This document shows positions 47,078 to 59,857 of a DNA stretch of 64,000 nucleotides, piece after piece. The DNA is from Brachionus koreanus (taxonomy: Eukaryota; Rotifera; Eurotatoria; Ploima; Brachionidae). The notes beneath the pieces are model-generated. The model saw only the letters and a program-made list of their open reading frames with translations. It searched no databases and had not been told where the DNA came from. The stretch is taken from positions 1,299,598 through 1,363,597 of the forward strand of contig PJRA01000508.1 in the NCBI GenBank assembly GCA_016987375.1. Direction: 5' to 3'. How positions within the stretch are numbered: position 1 is the stretch's first letter; each line of letters begins with the position of its first letter. The position numbers and the translations under genes were made by a program.

Positions 47078-50000
47078 AAAAAAAACAACTTTTAATCTAA
47101 ATTAAAAAATGGTTGTTGTGTAAATAAAATAAATAAACACAAAAATGGCCAGGTTGTACTCAAATGTAAACAAGATGTGATTTTATTGTCCTGAAATGGT
47201 TACAATTATAAGTGTTTATTTTTTTATTTCTATTCAAGTTAATTGTAAAAAAAAAGTCACAATTTATTTAATGACGGTGAATAAATTCCACAAGATTAAA
47301 CAGTAAATTGAATGGGACAGGATGTAGACAAATAAAGTTGAGATATGGTTTGAGGCTAAGCAAACAATGCGAAAAAGTTAAGAGGCGTCTTCAAGTTTTA
47401 GACGTTGACAATATGCAGATAAGCAATCTTGAGCAGATAGATATTTATTTAAGGTGTTAATTATTAAAGAGATTTCTATCTTCTATGGCTAAAACGTCAT
47501 ATATATTTAGCTTGACTTGTTCAAAATATGTTTTGAGCCTATTCAAGCATTTAATTTAAAATTAGACCTACTTAAGTGAACATGAATGATCCGATGCAAA
47601 TGGCTTTTTGATTAATACGATTTTGTTGCCAATTGAAAAAAAAATTTTGGATAAGATCAGCAAGAACAATCGAATCTGAACCTTAATAAAATACAGCTAA
47701 ATTAAATTAAATTGTTTTATTTTTTTTTCTTATTCTTCTTTGAACTAAACTACTTTGTCGGACTAGAGATACAATTATGAACAAAGAGCAAACTAATTCA
47801 AACATTTTAAAGCAAATTTTATCTTGCTGTTTGCTAACGAGAATTATCTTTGGCATGAATCGTTAACTGACCACATGCGTTAAATATATTCGGCAATAGA
47901 AAAAACATTTGCTTTTAAAGCATGCTTATTTATCTTAAAATCAGTATCCAAAACCAATCTAGACTACTCTTATTTTCAACTCAATTAAAATAATTGCAAA
48001 CACATTTTCAAATAGATAAATTTAAATATTTCTCTTTTTTTGTTCTTCATTTTTGCTCTTTGAATAACTGACTAATTCTAGTTGCTAAAATACGAATATT
48101 GAGCTTTTATCGCTTCTATTTATTTCTCGAACAATAGTTCGAGTTTCTTTTAACGGGTACATCGAGTCCACTAGCTCGTACTCACTTATTTCTAGCGCTT
48201 TGGTTAAAAATCTAACTTCTGATTTAAAAAGGAAACAAACTGGCTTTTATAAGAACTAATTTAGCTAATGTAATATCCTTAGTAACTAATTTGTCCTAAA
48301 ACAAGCCTAAGTAGTAATTAATACTCGTGGTATTACTGAAAAAAAAGTTTGACAAAAATTATTTTTAATCGATTTAAGGTAACAATTCACGTGAGCTTTT
48401 ATTTTATTTTTTTTTTTAGTTTCTAATATATATTTTTTTGGACATGCTTACTTACCTAAGCCAGACAAAGTCCGCTAAGAGATCCAATTAAATTGAATTT
48501 GTCTAACAACTATTTAGGTTTTTTGGAGCTGTTTGAAATTTTTATTTTTCTAAGAAATTTTATTCTTTGTTTAAACAAAAAATATAAAAAAAAATTAAAG
48601 AAGAAACATTCTTATTTTGTGAAACAGTCAATTCAGATATTTGAAAGCATCAAGACTTCTATTTCAAAAGATGATCAGTTTGTTTGTTATTTTTGGTTTA
48701 AATTCAAACATTCCTTTTTGAAGTTGTAGTTTTTTTATCAAATTTTTGATCACATTCAGTCTCGAACTTAAGCTTAACTTAGATGACCTGAATACAGGCG
48801 CTTGGACACGCACGCAAACTTAGCTTACGCTCACACACAACCAAATGAACATATATAATTATTACAACAGCTCCAAATAAATATACATGAACACGCTTTT
48901 CATCAATGCTTTAGCATCATACTTTTTCTACTTTATAGTGATTGTTGTGTTTAGTTACATTGCCGATCGTAATTTGGTTGAAAATTTGTTTTTTTTTTTA
49001 AAATGTAAATTTTCATGTTGTTTGAAAATAAATGATTAGAAATTTTTAAAATAAAGAAAAAAAAAGCTAAATGTATTATTCAAATGACTTAGTATACCGG
49101 TTTCAACGCGATTTGGTTGCTTATTCTCTTCATTTCAAACAACTTAATCACAAATAATAAAAAGTAAAACTAACTAAATGATGCTTAATATGCTAACACT
49201 AATTTGTCTGTGCCAATTTGGCTCACTCTTAAATACCTATAAGATAATGTTTGATTATATAAAAAATAAAAAATAAAAGAAAATGAAATGACTATTTAAT
49301 GTCAAGTGTTTATTTAATTCTAAAAATAGCATATTTTCTAAACAGACACTGTATTATCCTTTTTTGTATATTGAAAAACTTGTATGTATAACTATTTTTA
49401 ACTAATGAAAAAAAGTATTCATCATTTATTGCATAAATTGAATATTTTTAGACGCACCTATAAAAGTAAAAGTAACATATTTACTACGTCACCTTAATGA
49501 CGTTGATCAAAATCAGAAAAGCTAATGGCTTCATTATAGGAATTATGTGACGCAATTAATATGCAATATCTAGTTATATGAAAAAAATCTTGACTAATTA
49601 TTGAATGCCAAGTAACTAAATTTAATTTATTATAGCTCTAATGCGTTAATATTGTATTTCCTCGACAAAAAATAAAAGGATAAATTACTATGTTGGCATG
49701 GTAACCATCAGCCTCGCCCATCTTCTAGCACTGAGCGATGGAATGGAATGGTTTGAGGGCTAGCGTGCTGCGCCGAACTAGAAAATTTTTGCCTTGAAAG
49801 CTAATGATAAAATTTTGCTTAAATTGCTTTAATGAAAATTTGCTATTAACATAGCCGAAGAGAGACAGAGTCAAGCCAAGTAGCTATTAAGAATACTCCG
49901 ACACAAAGTCTAGCTAATTTAATGATAACTTCACGTGAATTACGTAATCATTAACTGAACACAAACAACACCCAGCACAATCTCATCATAATAACAAAAA

Positions 50001-53000
50001 TGACTAGAAATTCTAAATAGAGTATGTTTTTTATTTAGATGAAATAAAAAAAAAAAGAAAAAAATTTTTTTTCTGACTAACGATATTGCTAGCGCATGCT
50101 CATTTTAAGTCTAGAAATAAATTTAATTTGTAATTTTGATCTTAAATTAATATGATTTAAAAGGTCTTGAATTTTACGTACAAACAAATCTAAAATTTCA
50201 TATAGTCTAAAACAGCGTAACGATAAAAATTGTTACGCAATTCAGAATAAAGTAAAGCTGCCTTGTTGTAAATTGATAGCCGTGACTTAGTTTCATAATT
50301 TTTAAGCTTCAATTCAAACACCATTTTAATCCGAATATGCCAAAAATCATTTAAAATATACGCTCAAAAAACCAAGTCAATTATGAGTCCTAATTAGAGT
50401 CTAGTATTTTTTTTCGAACTGCCCACATCTACTCAGTCAATATACAAGACCTTCTTTCGTTTTAATTTTTTATCTATGTTTGAAAATAATCGTACGATAT
50501 TTTAAGCTAAACGGTCGTAAATTTTAAGATAAAAGACAAGATAGCATGGGAAAATTATAATCATAAATTAACAAAGCTCAAAATCTACAAACTTAAATAA
50601 AAATGATTTGAATTTTAGCCAAGCAAAAATGAGGAACCATTTGTGATCATTAGCCCTAAGAAAATAAAATCTAACTAAATTTCTATAATGTATTTTTTTT
50701 TAAATAAAATGATATTTTAACAAAAAAAAGTATTTTTTGAGTTTTTTTAAATTTGTTGATTAATGTAAGCCTAGAGAAATTTTTTCCTAGTAGACATGGA
50801 TTCTGGCATTAGAATATAATAAAAAAATACACGCAATAAAGCTTTACAAAAAAATAAAAAAATCCTCGAATAAAAATTTTTGTTTAATTTTTTTCTTATT
50901 CAAATAGCTTTTTTTTTGTTACTCAATTATCTAACCCTTGTACCTTGAGTAACATCAGGTATTTCGTGTTTTTTATTCTTCTATTATTGAAAAATGCGTG
51001 TGTGTCGCTTTAAAAAATGCATTTAAATCTTTAGGCCTTTTTATTGTTGTTGTCAATGAGCTGGTAAATAAGCAAACAAATTTGGCATCCAGATAATTTG
51101 GGGAAATGCAAAACTTCATTAGGCTGTAAATAGATGATTCACGATTACTAATCGAATTTGCTATAACAAAGAAAAAAAATATTTTTTTTTTATTAATTTT
51201 GATGAATTTAAAAGAAAAAATAAAAATATTTCTTTAAATTAGTCAATAAAAGCATTTCCAAAACTATGAATAATGTCTTGAAATATTTCAAATGTGAACT
51301 AAAGACATGTTTCTATTTTTTGGATGATTTATTTTGAAAAAATACCAAAAAGACTTGTCTATATTTTAATAAAAAGCATTGAAAAAAAATATTTCCTTTT
51401 AAATTTATAACAGATATTAGCGATATTTATCACTTTTAAATCTATACTTAAATTACAATCTAATTGATAGTCAAGCAGTGTGATACTTGCATTACAGAAA
51501 TAATTTATAGTACGATTTCGTACTTATACACTCAATATTAGATTAAATAGAGGAAAAATGAATAAAACATAAAAGTACAAATTATGAAAAAAAAACCAAA
51601 TATTGGCCTAAATTACTTTTTATTTTAATCAAATATGGCTTAGGTCGTTTCATTAAATCGAGTTGAATTTCAAATAATTAAAAACTCTTCTTAGATAGCA
51701 AACAAACAAATATTTTGATTGCTAGAAAAAAGCAATTATTAAATTCAAAAAAAAAAATCTAACTTAAACATTAGAAATTGTTGTTCTAGTCTAGAAAACG
51801 TGCCGAAATAGCCTTATTTAGTCAACAAAAAACTTAATAGATTTCTTAAGTAGTAAGTTATTAAATGCATAAAAGCCGAATTAGTTAGAGTAAGCTGAAA
51901 AATGTTAGAAACTTAAATCTTTGTTAAAAAAAAACTTCAATTAGTTCAAGATATTTTTTTTTTATTTTGGTTTCAAAATTACCTGTGCATACGAAATGAG
52001 TAAAAATAAAACTACTATGAAATTTTTGGTAAATTTTCCAAGACGTTATCTATGCTAGGTGATCTCTATTCACTCATGTATTATTTAACTATTGTTTACA
52101 AACAATTGTGGTGGGTGAAAAGAAAGGTGGGCTATTTTTTTCTCTAAAGCAAAAAAAAAGCCGAGTCTTTCTCTCAACGCTCAAGCGCAAATTGTTTGAT
52201 AAATTTTGATAAACTAATTTAATAATATATAAGAATCTAATTTATCCCGGTTTCATGATAAATTTCCAACTTAAAAACATACAAGACCAATTTATTTTTT
52301 CTGGGTTTAGTTCTTAGCACCAAGTCTCCCGAAATTAGACCAAGATTTATTAACAGTATATTTAAATTTAAATGATATTTTGGGTTTAAAATCAATCAAT
52401 ATTAATTAGTGTAAATTTTAATAGCTTCGCATTCCTTCCAAGAAAAGATAATATAGATAGAACTAAATTGAATGCCTAAGCAATTTCGAATCATGATTTC
52501 TTCGGTCGATTAAGGCCTTGTTCGAATACAATTAGAATTTAGTTTGAGCTAGATTAAGATCGATAAAAAAATCGATCTTAATAATTATTTAATCATTTGT
52601 TAATAATCTTGAGCACTGCTAATGTCTTGAAATTCTGGCAAAATATTTTAATTACTTCCCAAGTTGCGCAACTGAGTACGACATATTTTCAAGACTAAAT
52701 CTTTGAAGTTCGCCTATTTCATTTTGGTAACATGGATTAATAGTATTCGGCCCACTTTATTCTAATTCTAAATTAAACCTGTTTGAGATTGAAAGCTTGC
52801 ATTCCTTGGCAATTATCTTGTAAATAGATCGATGCATAAATAGAATATCGAATGAATTTATTAGGGGGTATTAATCGCGACTAGAACCACTCGTGTGCTT
52901 ATTTTCGGACATCAAGTACAACTACTTGAACGATATTTTGTTTGAATGATACTGCTTTGAATGGACCGGATTTTACAAGTAAATCACAATTTAAATTAGA

Positions 53001-54042
53001 TACCATATGTCATTTAGGTGGATGGCATCAACGCTTAATTCTATAGAATAAAACCTTTCATTTGACTATCTATTAATAGAAGCAGCAAATACATAGAAAA
53101 AATTATTTTTTTCTAAAGTAAACATCAAAAATTAATAATTTTTAGTATTTTTGAAAAGCATTGTTTTTTTTTTATTTATTTATTGAAGAAAAAATTTGGT
53201 TTCATAATATTATTTTTTGATATAAATTAGAAATGATATCAATGTTCATTCAATTAAATTTCTTAATGTTTGTATTTTTTTCAAAGGAAAATTCCTTATA
53301 AAAAAAAACCAGGTAATCGTTTGACTATTATCCATAAATTAAAATTTTTTTCAAATCAATATTACTTTCATCTTAAATTAAAATTTGCATATAGAAAAAA
53401 AAGCCAGAGCACAATTAAAAAAAAAACAAATACTTAAACAAAACAATATATTGATATCGCTTTGTTGAACACCTTAAAACTATCAGCTAAATCACTCACT
53501 CAATAGTTTTTTTTAAATTTAATTACTTTAGAAATATTTTTGCAATAAATTAAACAAATTTTGCTTTAAAACTATTTTATTTTTTGTCAAAAGAATCGAA
53601 ACTGAATAATTGATTTTCTTCTATTTATTTTTTTTTTATTTACAAATAATCCATTTTTAAAATAATGTAAAAAGTTATAAAATTTCAAAAAATAAAAATT
53701 ACTAATTTAATTTTAATTGAGTATGGGCTAATCAATTTATTTCAATTTTGATACTAAAAAAAATATATAAAAATTTTAATTAATTTATTAACTTATATCT
53801 GATAAAATTAAAATAAAAAATTGTGCCTTCATCGCAATAAAAAGTAATAAAGCTTTAATATATTATTAAGTTATTTATATTTAATTTGATAATTGTTTTC
53901 TTTTGAATAAAGATTAAGTTATTTTATGACTTTTGGTTTCCAAGCAATTGGAGTCATCATTATTTGACTTTAAATAGATGAACCACAACCAAATTATTGT
54001 TTCATAAAAGAATTCTAAAATATTCTAGCAAACATTAATGCA
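47078..54042. other. About 7 kb gene-poor AT-rich stretch
   Basis: No supported coding gene, tRNA or rRNA. A GC-richer patch at about 49690-49790 (CATCAGCCTCGCCCATC and GAGGGCTAGCGTGCTGCGCC) has modest self-complementarity. A palindrome ATTGTTTACAAACAAT, containing forkhead-like half-sites, is near 52092. The frame at 48493-48729 is lysine/phenylalanine-rich and judged spurious. Confidence 0.45.
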
Positions 54043-57000
54043 ATGAATGAAAATTCATCTAATAAAATATTCATTAATTACAAAATAGCCATTGCCTATG
54101 CTCTTTTTGTTGTGATTGCAACTATTCTTGTCGGAGTCTTGACCGCTTTGGTTAATCCAGGTGTTTGCAGCACCGAAAATTCAACTCTAAAAGAAGACAA
54201 ACCAGTTTATAGAAAAATTTCTAGAGAAAATAAATCAAGCTATGATATACTCAAGTATTTATTAAAGAAAGAAAAGTCCAACGATTTCAGAGAGCTAGAT
54301 CGGTGTGATGAATTGAATGAGCCGACTGACGGACAACTTTGGGAAAGTATGAGACTGCCTAAAAATATAATTCCAATAAAATATGATATCAGGCTGTTAA
54401 CGCCGAAATTTGCTGATGATTCATATAGTGGTGAAATTCGAATCGAAATACAAATAGTTGAACCAACCCAGTTTATAATTTTAAATGCAAAATTTTTGAA
54501 AATTTATTTGCCATCACTAAATGACACAGCTGGCAATCAAGTTGAACTTGCTTGTGATGGATTATTTCTGCCAAATGACTATTATGTTCTCAAGACTAAA
54601 AATGAACTTTCTAGACAGAAATATCTGCTTGATTTATATTTTACTGGTAGTCTTAATATTTTCAGCTCTGGAATATTTGAAATAAAATACAATAATGATG
54701 ACAATGAGTTTGATGGGTGAATTTAATTAATTTAAAATTAAGTTAGTTCAATTTTTTTTTACAGAAGTATGCTAGCTAGCCATTTTGAACCATTGGACGC
54801 TCGCAAAGGATACCCTTGCTTTGATGAACCTCAGCTTAAAGCAAACTATGTCATCGAAATTTATCATCCAAGTGGAACTCAAGCTCTTACCAATTGGCCT
54901 GTAGAGGTATAATAATAAAAGCTTTACTAATTGTCTTTGAAATAATAATTTTAAGTCTGAAAGTGTGATCAATGGTGGAGAAATTTTGACTGTTTTCAAA
55001 GAAACCCCAAGGCTACCATCCTATTTTATTGGTTTTACTGTCTTTAATAAATCAGATTTTACATTCAGAGAACAAATAACGAACCAAAAAATACCAGTAA
55101 TATACCAACTTGGTTTTTAAAAATACATTTTGTGTTTTAACTTTCAAAAGATAAGATTTTGGGCAAGGAAAAGCTTTGTAAACAATGGCCAAGTCGATGA
55201 TCCACTTCAAATGACTGTTGATCTTTTTAATTCGTTAGAAAAAATTTTTTCCGATGTTCAAGAAGCTATTCCACCAAAAATTGATATTTTTGCTATCCCA
55301 TTTTATCCAGTATTAAAATTTCGGATTAAAATCATAATTTTTTGAATAATTAATTTTTTTCTTAAAAGCAAGAAGCTGTTCCACATTCAGGACTTATTTT
55401 GTACGAAGAGAACAAAGTGTTATTCAAAAAAAGTACAATACAAGAACGAGTCAGACAATCAATTACTTTAGAAATGGCAAAATTATTATCTGAATTTGTA
55501 GATTTATAAAAAAAAAAGCTTAAAATTTTTAAAATTTTATTCAATTAATTTAAAGTGGTTTGGTAATTTTGTTACTTTTGAATGGTGGTCTGAGTTATGG
55601 CTCCAAGAAACATTAGGTAACTTAAATCGTAAAAAAATTTTAAAAAATAATTCATTTTCAAAGCCGATTTTATGAAGTATAAAGTTGTCGATATGGCTTA
55701 TCCTGACTGGCGAGTAGTAATAATTCAACCCTAAATTTTAAATTTAGCATAAAAATAATTATTTGTCTAAGTACGATCAATTTATCACTGAAGAACTGAT
55801 TCAAGTCTTGACTGAAGATTGTAAGTTTGGAAAATTCAAAAATTAAATGCACACTTTTTTTAATATTAGCTTATCCATCTTCACATCCGGTTATTAAACA
55901 AATTAATAGTCCTACAGAAATTGACGAACTATTTGATGATATCGAAAGCTCCAAGGGCGCTGCCATCTTGAGAATGATGGAATATGAAATTGGAAGCTTT
56001 GACTTCATGCTTGGAATTAAAGTAAATTTTATTCTATTTTAATGAATTTTACTAAAATAATTTTTTTTCAATCAAGAATTATTTAAAACAAAGTCAAAAT
56101 GGAATTGGCAAACCGGAAAAATTATGGCAAGTTTTGGACAACATTGTAATTTTTTTCTCAATAGAAATAAAAAAATAATTTTTGCTCAAAAATTTAATTT
56201 TATCTCTAGAGAAATTGGCCAGCTAAAGATTTTGCTGATAGATGGTTTACACAAGCTAATTATCCATTTGTCAAAGCTCGTATAAACAAAAAAGGCGATG
56301 GAAAATTTTATATTGACATAAATCAGGAAAGGTTTAAATCAGATTATTCAATATTTTCCAATGAGGATTTATATCCAACAGTATATAACTACACTTGGTA
56401 CATTCCATTGAGATGTGTTTTCGGACGAAATGCTGCTGATCCAGAGCCATTAATTATTGATTTTCAAATAGAAACAAAAGAATTCACTCAAATAATCGGA
56501 GATGGAAATGCTGATTTTAATTGGTTTCACTGTGACGAGAGATTTGCGGGATACTATCTTTTAGATTACACTGATCAAAATTGGGAAAATCTCGGATTTG
56601 CTCTTAAACAGCATAATGAAGTAACCTTTTTATTAAATATTAGTAGGCGAAAAAGTTCTTGCTGCGACACTTTTCATGTATAGTGTCTGAGCCCAAAACC
56701 GCTCTTTGATCGTGTGGAGTTATAGCACTCTGTTCCATTGAACTAATCTTGAGTGATTTGAAACCAGCGATTGACTTAGATGTCGCCTCATTTTCTAGCA
56801 ATTTGTTCCAATGCAGTACTACTCTATTTGAGAAAACAAAAATCGCTTGTAATTTGAGCAGAGAAGCTTTATCTCTAAACACTTTACAGGACCCTTCTTT
56901 TCTGATTTTTGCAAATCCTAAACCAGGTCCAACTTTTCCAAACCATTTACTAATTTGTTCATTTCAATCAAGTTTCATCTCACTCTTCTCTAGCTAAGCC

Positions 57001-59006
57001 TTGTCAGTACCAATTTAGCTAACTTCTTTTCATACGGCATATTTCTTAGACATATTTATTTTGGTTGCTCTCTCTTGTACCATCTCTAACGCGTTCAATT
57101 TTTTTTTGCAATTTCAAGACTAATCAACCAGTAAGTTCCCTTGTCAAATAAACTGATTAACACTTCACTTGTTTAACACTCAAAAACCGGATTACTTTTT
57201 TGACCCTTTTATTTAAATCTTTATTAATACTGTTTTTAAATGAAAATAAAATTATTTTATAGAAAAAATTAAATATTTTTATAATATTTTTTATTTAATT
57301 GATTAAATTTATTGAATAAAAAACAAATAAAGGAAGTTACAAAAGGGGTTCAAAAGACCCCTCCGGTTTTCGAGTGTTAAACTGTATAAAAAAAGTTAAT
57401 TTCTTTAAAAAATAAAACAATAGTTTTGACTAATTAAAATTTAAATCAAATTTTTAATTTTTTTTTTAATTTAAAGAAATTTAATTTATATTATCTTAAA
57501 TTTAAAATTGATTTTTGAAGACAAAGCTATTTATCAATGTTGGGTAAAAAAATGCAAATTTTTTTTCTCCATTATTAGATTATATGACATTGATTCTATT
57601 AAGTTTTTCGCTTTTTCTTAAATAATATTTTAAATAATAACTCATTTGCATCTTTTTCCACAATTGGATTCCAAACCTGCACTGTTTAGTCTAGCTGGGA
57701 TCTTACCATCTATTTATACAATCTTAAAATATTAGATAATTAATTTATTATTTTTTAAATAAAACAAGTATTTGGAAGCCGCAGATCGATCCAATTTAAT
57801 CCATAATTTATTCATTAATACTTTCAATGGCAAAACTTCTTACAAAATACTGACTGACTTCTTGTCTTATTTGGTAACAGAAACCGAATATTTGCCATGG
57901 AAAACAGTTCACAAGCATGTTAACGATTTAGTCGCTATATTAGAATATAAAAGATCTTTCTATTCTGTTTCAGTAAATTTATTTATTTAAATTTAACAAA
58001 CTAAAAAAATTTAAATTAAATTTTAAAGCAATTTTTTGTGACTATGCTTCAGGAAATCGAACATTCAAGCAACATTTGGGAATCGTCATCTAATCATATT
58101 GAAGAGTATTGTTATAAAATTATCTTTGTTTTTTAGACTTAATTGTTTTGGAAAGATTAAAAAGAGAAATTATACTAGAGCTGTCTTGTCGAATGCTCGA
58201 CTCATTTTGTCTTAAAAATGCTACTAGTTTGTGGCCTCAGGCATTCAATTCGTTAATTAGTTCAACTCAAAACAAGTACTAAAAAAGATAAATTTTTTTT
58301 ATTTATAAAATTTTTGATTTAGCCTTGCTCCGCACGTAAAGCAAGTTGTATACAACTATCATCTTCAAAACAGCTATTCAATCAATGAATGGCAGATAGT
58401 ATTTTTAGAATATCAAACATTAGAAGATATTCAGGAACGAGAAATGTTGTTAGAAGCAATAAGTTACAGTCGATTGCCTTCATTACTAAGCAAATTTTTA
58501 ACAAGTGTGTCTGAAGATCAGTTCAGAAGAGAAGATTATTTCGATGTCATCCGCTTTTTGGGTAAAAATCCAATCGGAAGAGAAATAGCATGGGATTTTT
58601 ATCGTTCTAAATTTGTTGATATAAATACCCTCTTTGGCTTTGAAAATATTAATATTGGCAAGATGCTTCTTTATATTACATCAACATTTAGCGATGAATT
58701 TATGTTTATTGAAGTAAAATGATAAATTTTTTTTGTTGGTAAATCTAAATACGGTTATAGCTTTTAGATTTTATTTACAATACTCAAAGTGGCGCTAGTG
58801 CAAATGCTAGACTTAGATCTTTAGAAATTGTATCAACAAATTTGGTTTGGATTTTAATGAAGGAAGAGGAAATAATAAAGGCATTCACTGGTGGACGAAT
58901 AAGCCAAAATACTAGCATTAGCAACAAAAAGCTCTTTGAGTTGAAACAAAAACTATTAAATGCTTATAATGAAAGATTCGATAAAAAACAAAATCAAAAA
59001 TTTTAA
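54043..59006 (+). CDS. M1-family aminopeptidase homologue (aminopeptidase-N-like) lacking the catalytic site: probable pseudoenzyme
   Basis: Type II membrane protein: short cytoplasmic end, transmembrane helix about 14-36 (KIAIAYALFVVIATILVG), then a large ectodomain. Sixteen exons: 54043-54716, 54765-54906, 54956-55096, 55151-55309, 55369-55497, 55556-55616, 55664-55716, 55772-55820, 55870-56021, 56077-56145, 56210-56620, 57769-57972, 58029-58105, 58156-58275, 58323-58713, 58761-59006; total 1025 residues, all borders GT-AG, no stops or shifts. Family blocks: SHFEPLDARKGYPCFDEP, LPSYFIGF, WFGNFVTFEWWSELW, SSKGAAILRMM, GYYLLDYTDQNW and the C-terminal ERAP1_C-like helical region. Catalytic elements are gone: GAMEN is EAVPH (about 374-378), HExxH is KLLSE (410-414) and the transition-state Tyr is Ser (about 496), while the third-ligand Glu433 remains at the right spacing. 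Intron 11 hosts two mobile elements. Polyadenylation signal at 59038-59043. Confidence 0.9.
56690..57110 (-). mobile_element. LINE ORF2 C-terminal relic inside aminopeptidase intron 11
   Basis: Antisense to the host gene, reads QERATKINMSKKYMPYEKKL, LAKLVLTRLSREE, LIEMNKLVNGLEKLDLV, then FSNRVVLHWNKLLENEATS and KSIAGFKSLI. These are the last blocks of a CR1-like LINE ORF2, with several frameshifts. It has lengthened a host intron that would otherwise be about 50-70 nt, like its neighbours. Confidence 0.65.
57177..57376. mobile_element. 200-bp MITE with TTAA target site (piggyBac-like), copy 1
   Basis: Flanked by TTAA at 57173-57176 and 57377-57380. Termini are CACTCAAAAACCGGA and the complement of CACTCGAAAACCGGA. 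The right side contains GGGGTTCAAAAGACCCC, a small hairpin. No coding capacity. The TTAA duplication is the hallmark of piggyBac-type transposition. The right half matches the element at 63822-64000. Confidence 0.8.
57381..57768. other. Rest of aminopeptidase intron 11
   Basis: AT-rich remainder of the expanded intron. A more balanced stretch near 57660-57720 (CCAAACCTGCACTGTTTAG) has no supported frame. Confidence 0.5.
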
Positions 59007-59037
59007 AATTTAGAATTTGGTTTAAAAACTTTTTGGA

Positions 59038-59043
59038 AATAAA
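59038..59043 (+). terminator. Polyadenylation signal AATAAA for the aminopeptidase-like gene
   Basis: AATAAA lies 32 nt after the stop codon. Confidence 0.45.
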
Positions 59044-59639
59044 TGAATGCTTATAATGAGAAAAAATTTTTAAACAATTTAGAAGATTAGAGAAAAATTT
59101 TAACGATAAGATAGCAATTTGCAAAATTCTAATTTTTTTTATTACTCTGTTATTTGTTTTAAAAAAAAAAGTTAACAAATTTTAATTTTTTCTTTGAAAT
59201 TTGAAATTTTTTTTGCTGATTTTTTATGTGATAAAATACAAAAAATGATGAAAAGTCCAAATTGAACATTTCATTTAATATTTACATTAGCTTATTTTAT
59301 CAGATCAATTATGATAATTCAATTTGTAGATTTGTTTGTCTGTTTGGGCAATATATAAAGGGGAGAGAAAAATTTGTTTTAATCGAAAATTCTGTTGCGT
59401 TTAAGTTGAAAGATTTTTTAGCTTAAATATTGCTTAAAAAATTATTTTGCTTCTGAAAAATTTGCTTCAGTCAGGACAAAAAAGATACTTCCATTGATTC
59501 AAGAAAAAATAAATTTTCTACAGTTAAGAAAACAAATCTTTGTGAAATTTGGTACAATTTTAAAAACAGAACTTAAATTAAGGTTTTTATTAATTCATAC
59601 AATGTTAATACATAACATAAAAAACTTCATCAATAGATA

Positions 59640-59720
59640 AAGTTTGCTTATAATGTGCAAACTCTCTGCAACAGCCAAATATGTCGAAATTTAAATCATG
59701 CTAAATTTGCAAAAAGTTCT
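59640..59720 (-). repeat. Probable diverged third copy of the 13 kb dispersed repeat
   Basis: The plus strand CTCTGCAACAGCCAAATATG and GAAATTTAAATCATGCTAAA resembles the reverse complement of the repeat core (CTCTGCAAAATATACTTTG, CAAATTTAAATTATGCTGA). Divergence is considerable and limits are unclear. Confidence 0.35.
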
Positions 59721-59857
59721 AATTAATCTAGCTATGAATACATTTAACAATATTTTGCATCTAGAAGACTTTCTTTTGATCTTGTATAAAAATATTTTAT
59801 GAATTTTACAAAACTACTAAAAGGCATTCTAAAAAGACTTGAAAATAGTATTGGGTA

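Noticed and set aside
48493..48729. 79-codon frame starting MNLSNNYLGF
   Set aside because: Lys/Phe-rich with a poly-Lys centre, as expected by chance in this base composition.
52085..52105. Forkhead-like palindrome ATTGTTTACAAACAAT as a PIM-like kinase 2 enhancer
   Set aside because: A single AT-rich site 5 kb from the gene; chance occurrence is likely in this composition.
58106..58155. A 26-nt intron (GTTATA...TTTTAG) between aminopeptidase exons 13 and 14
   Set aside because: Too short to be credible; using GTATTG and the later GGAAAG acceptor gives a 50-nt intron and restores the family sequence in frame.
58761..58774. Acceptor GCTTTTAG/ATTTT for the last aminopeptidase exon
   Set aside because: Leads to an immediate stop; the acceptor six bases upstream (TTATAG/CTTTTAG) keeps the frame and gives ELLDFIYN.
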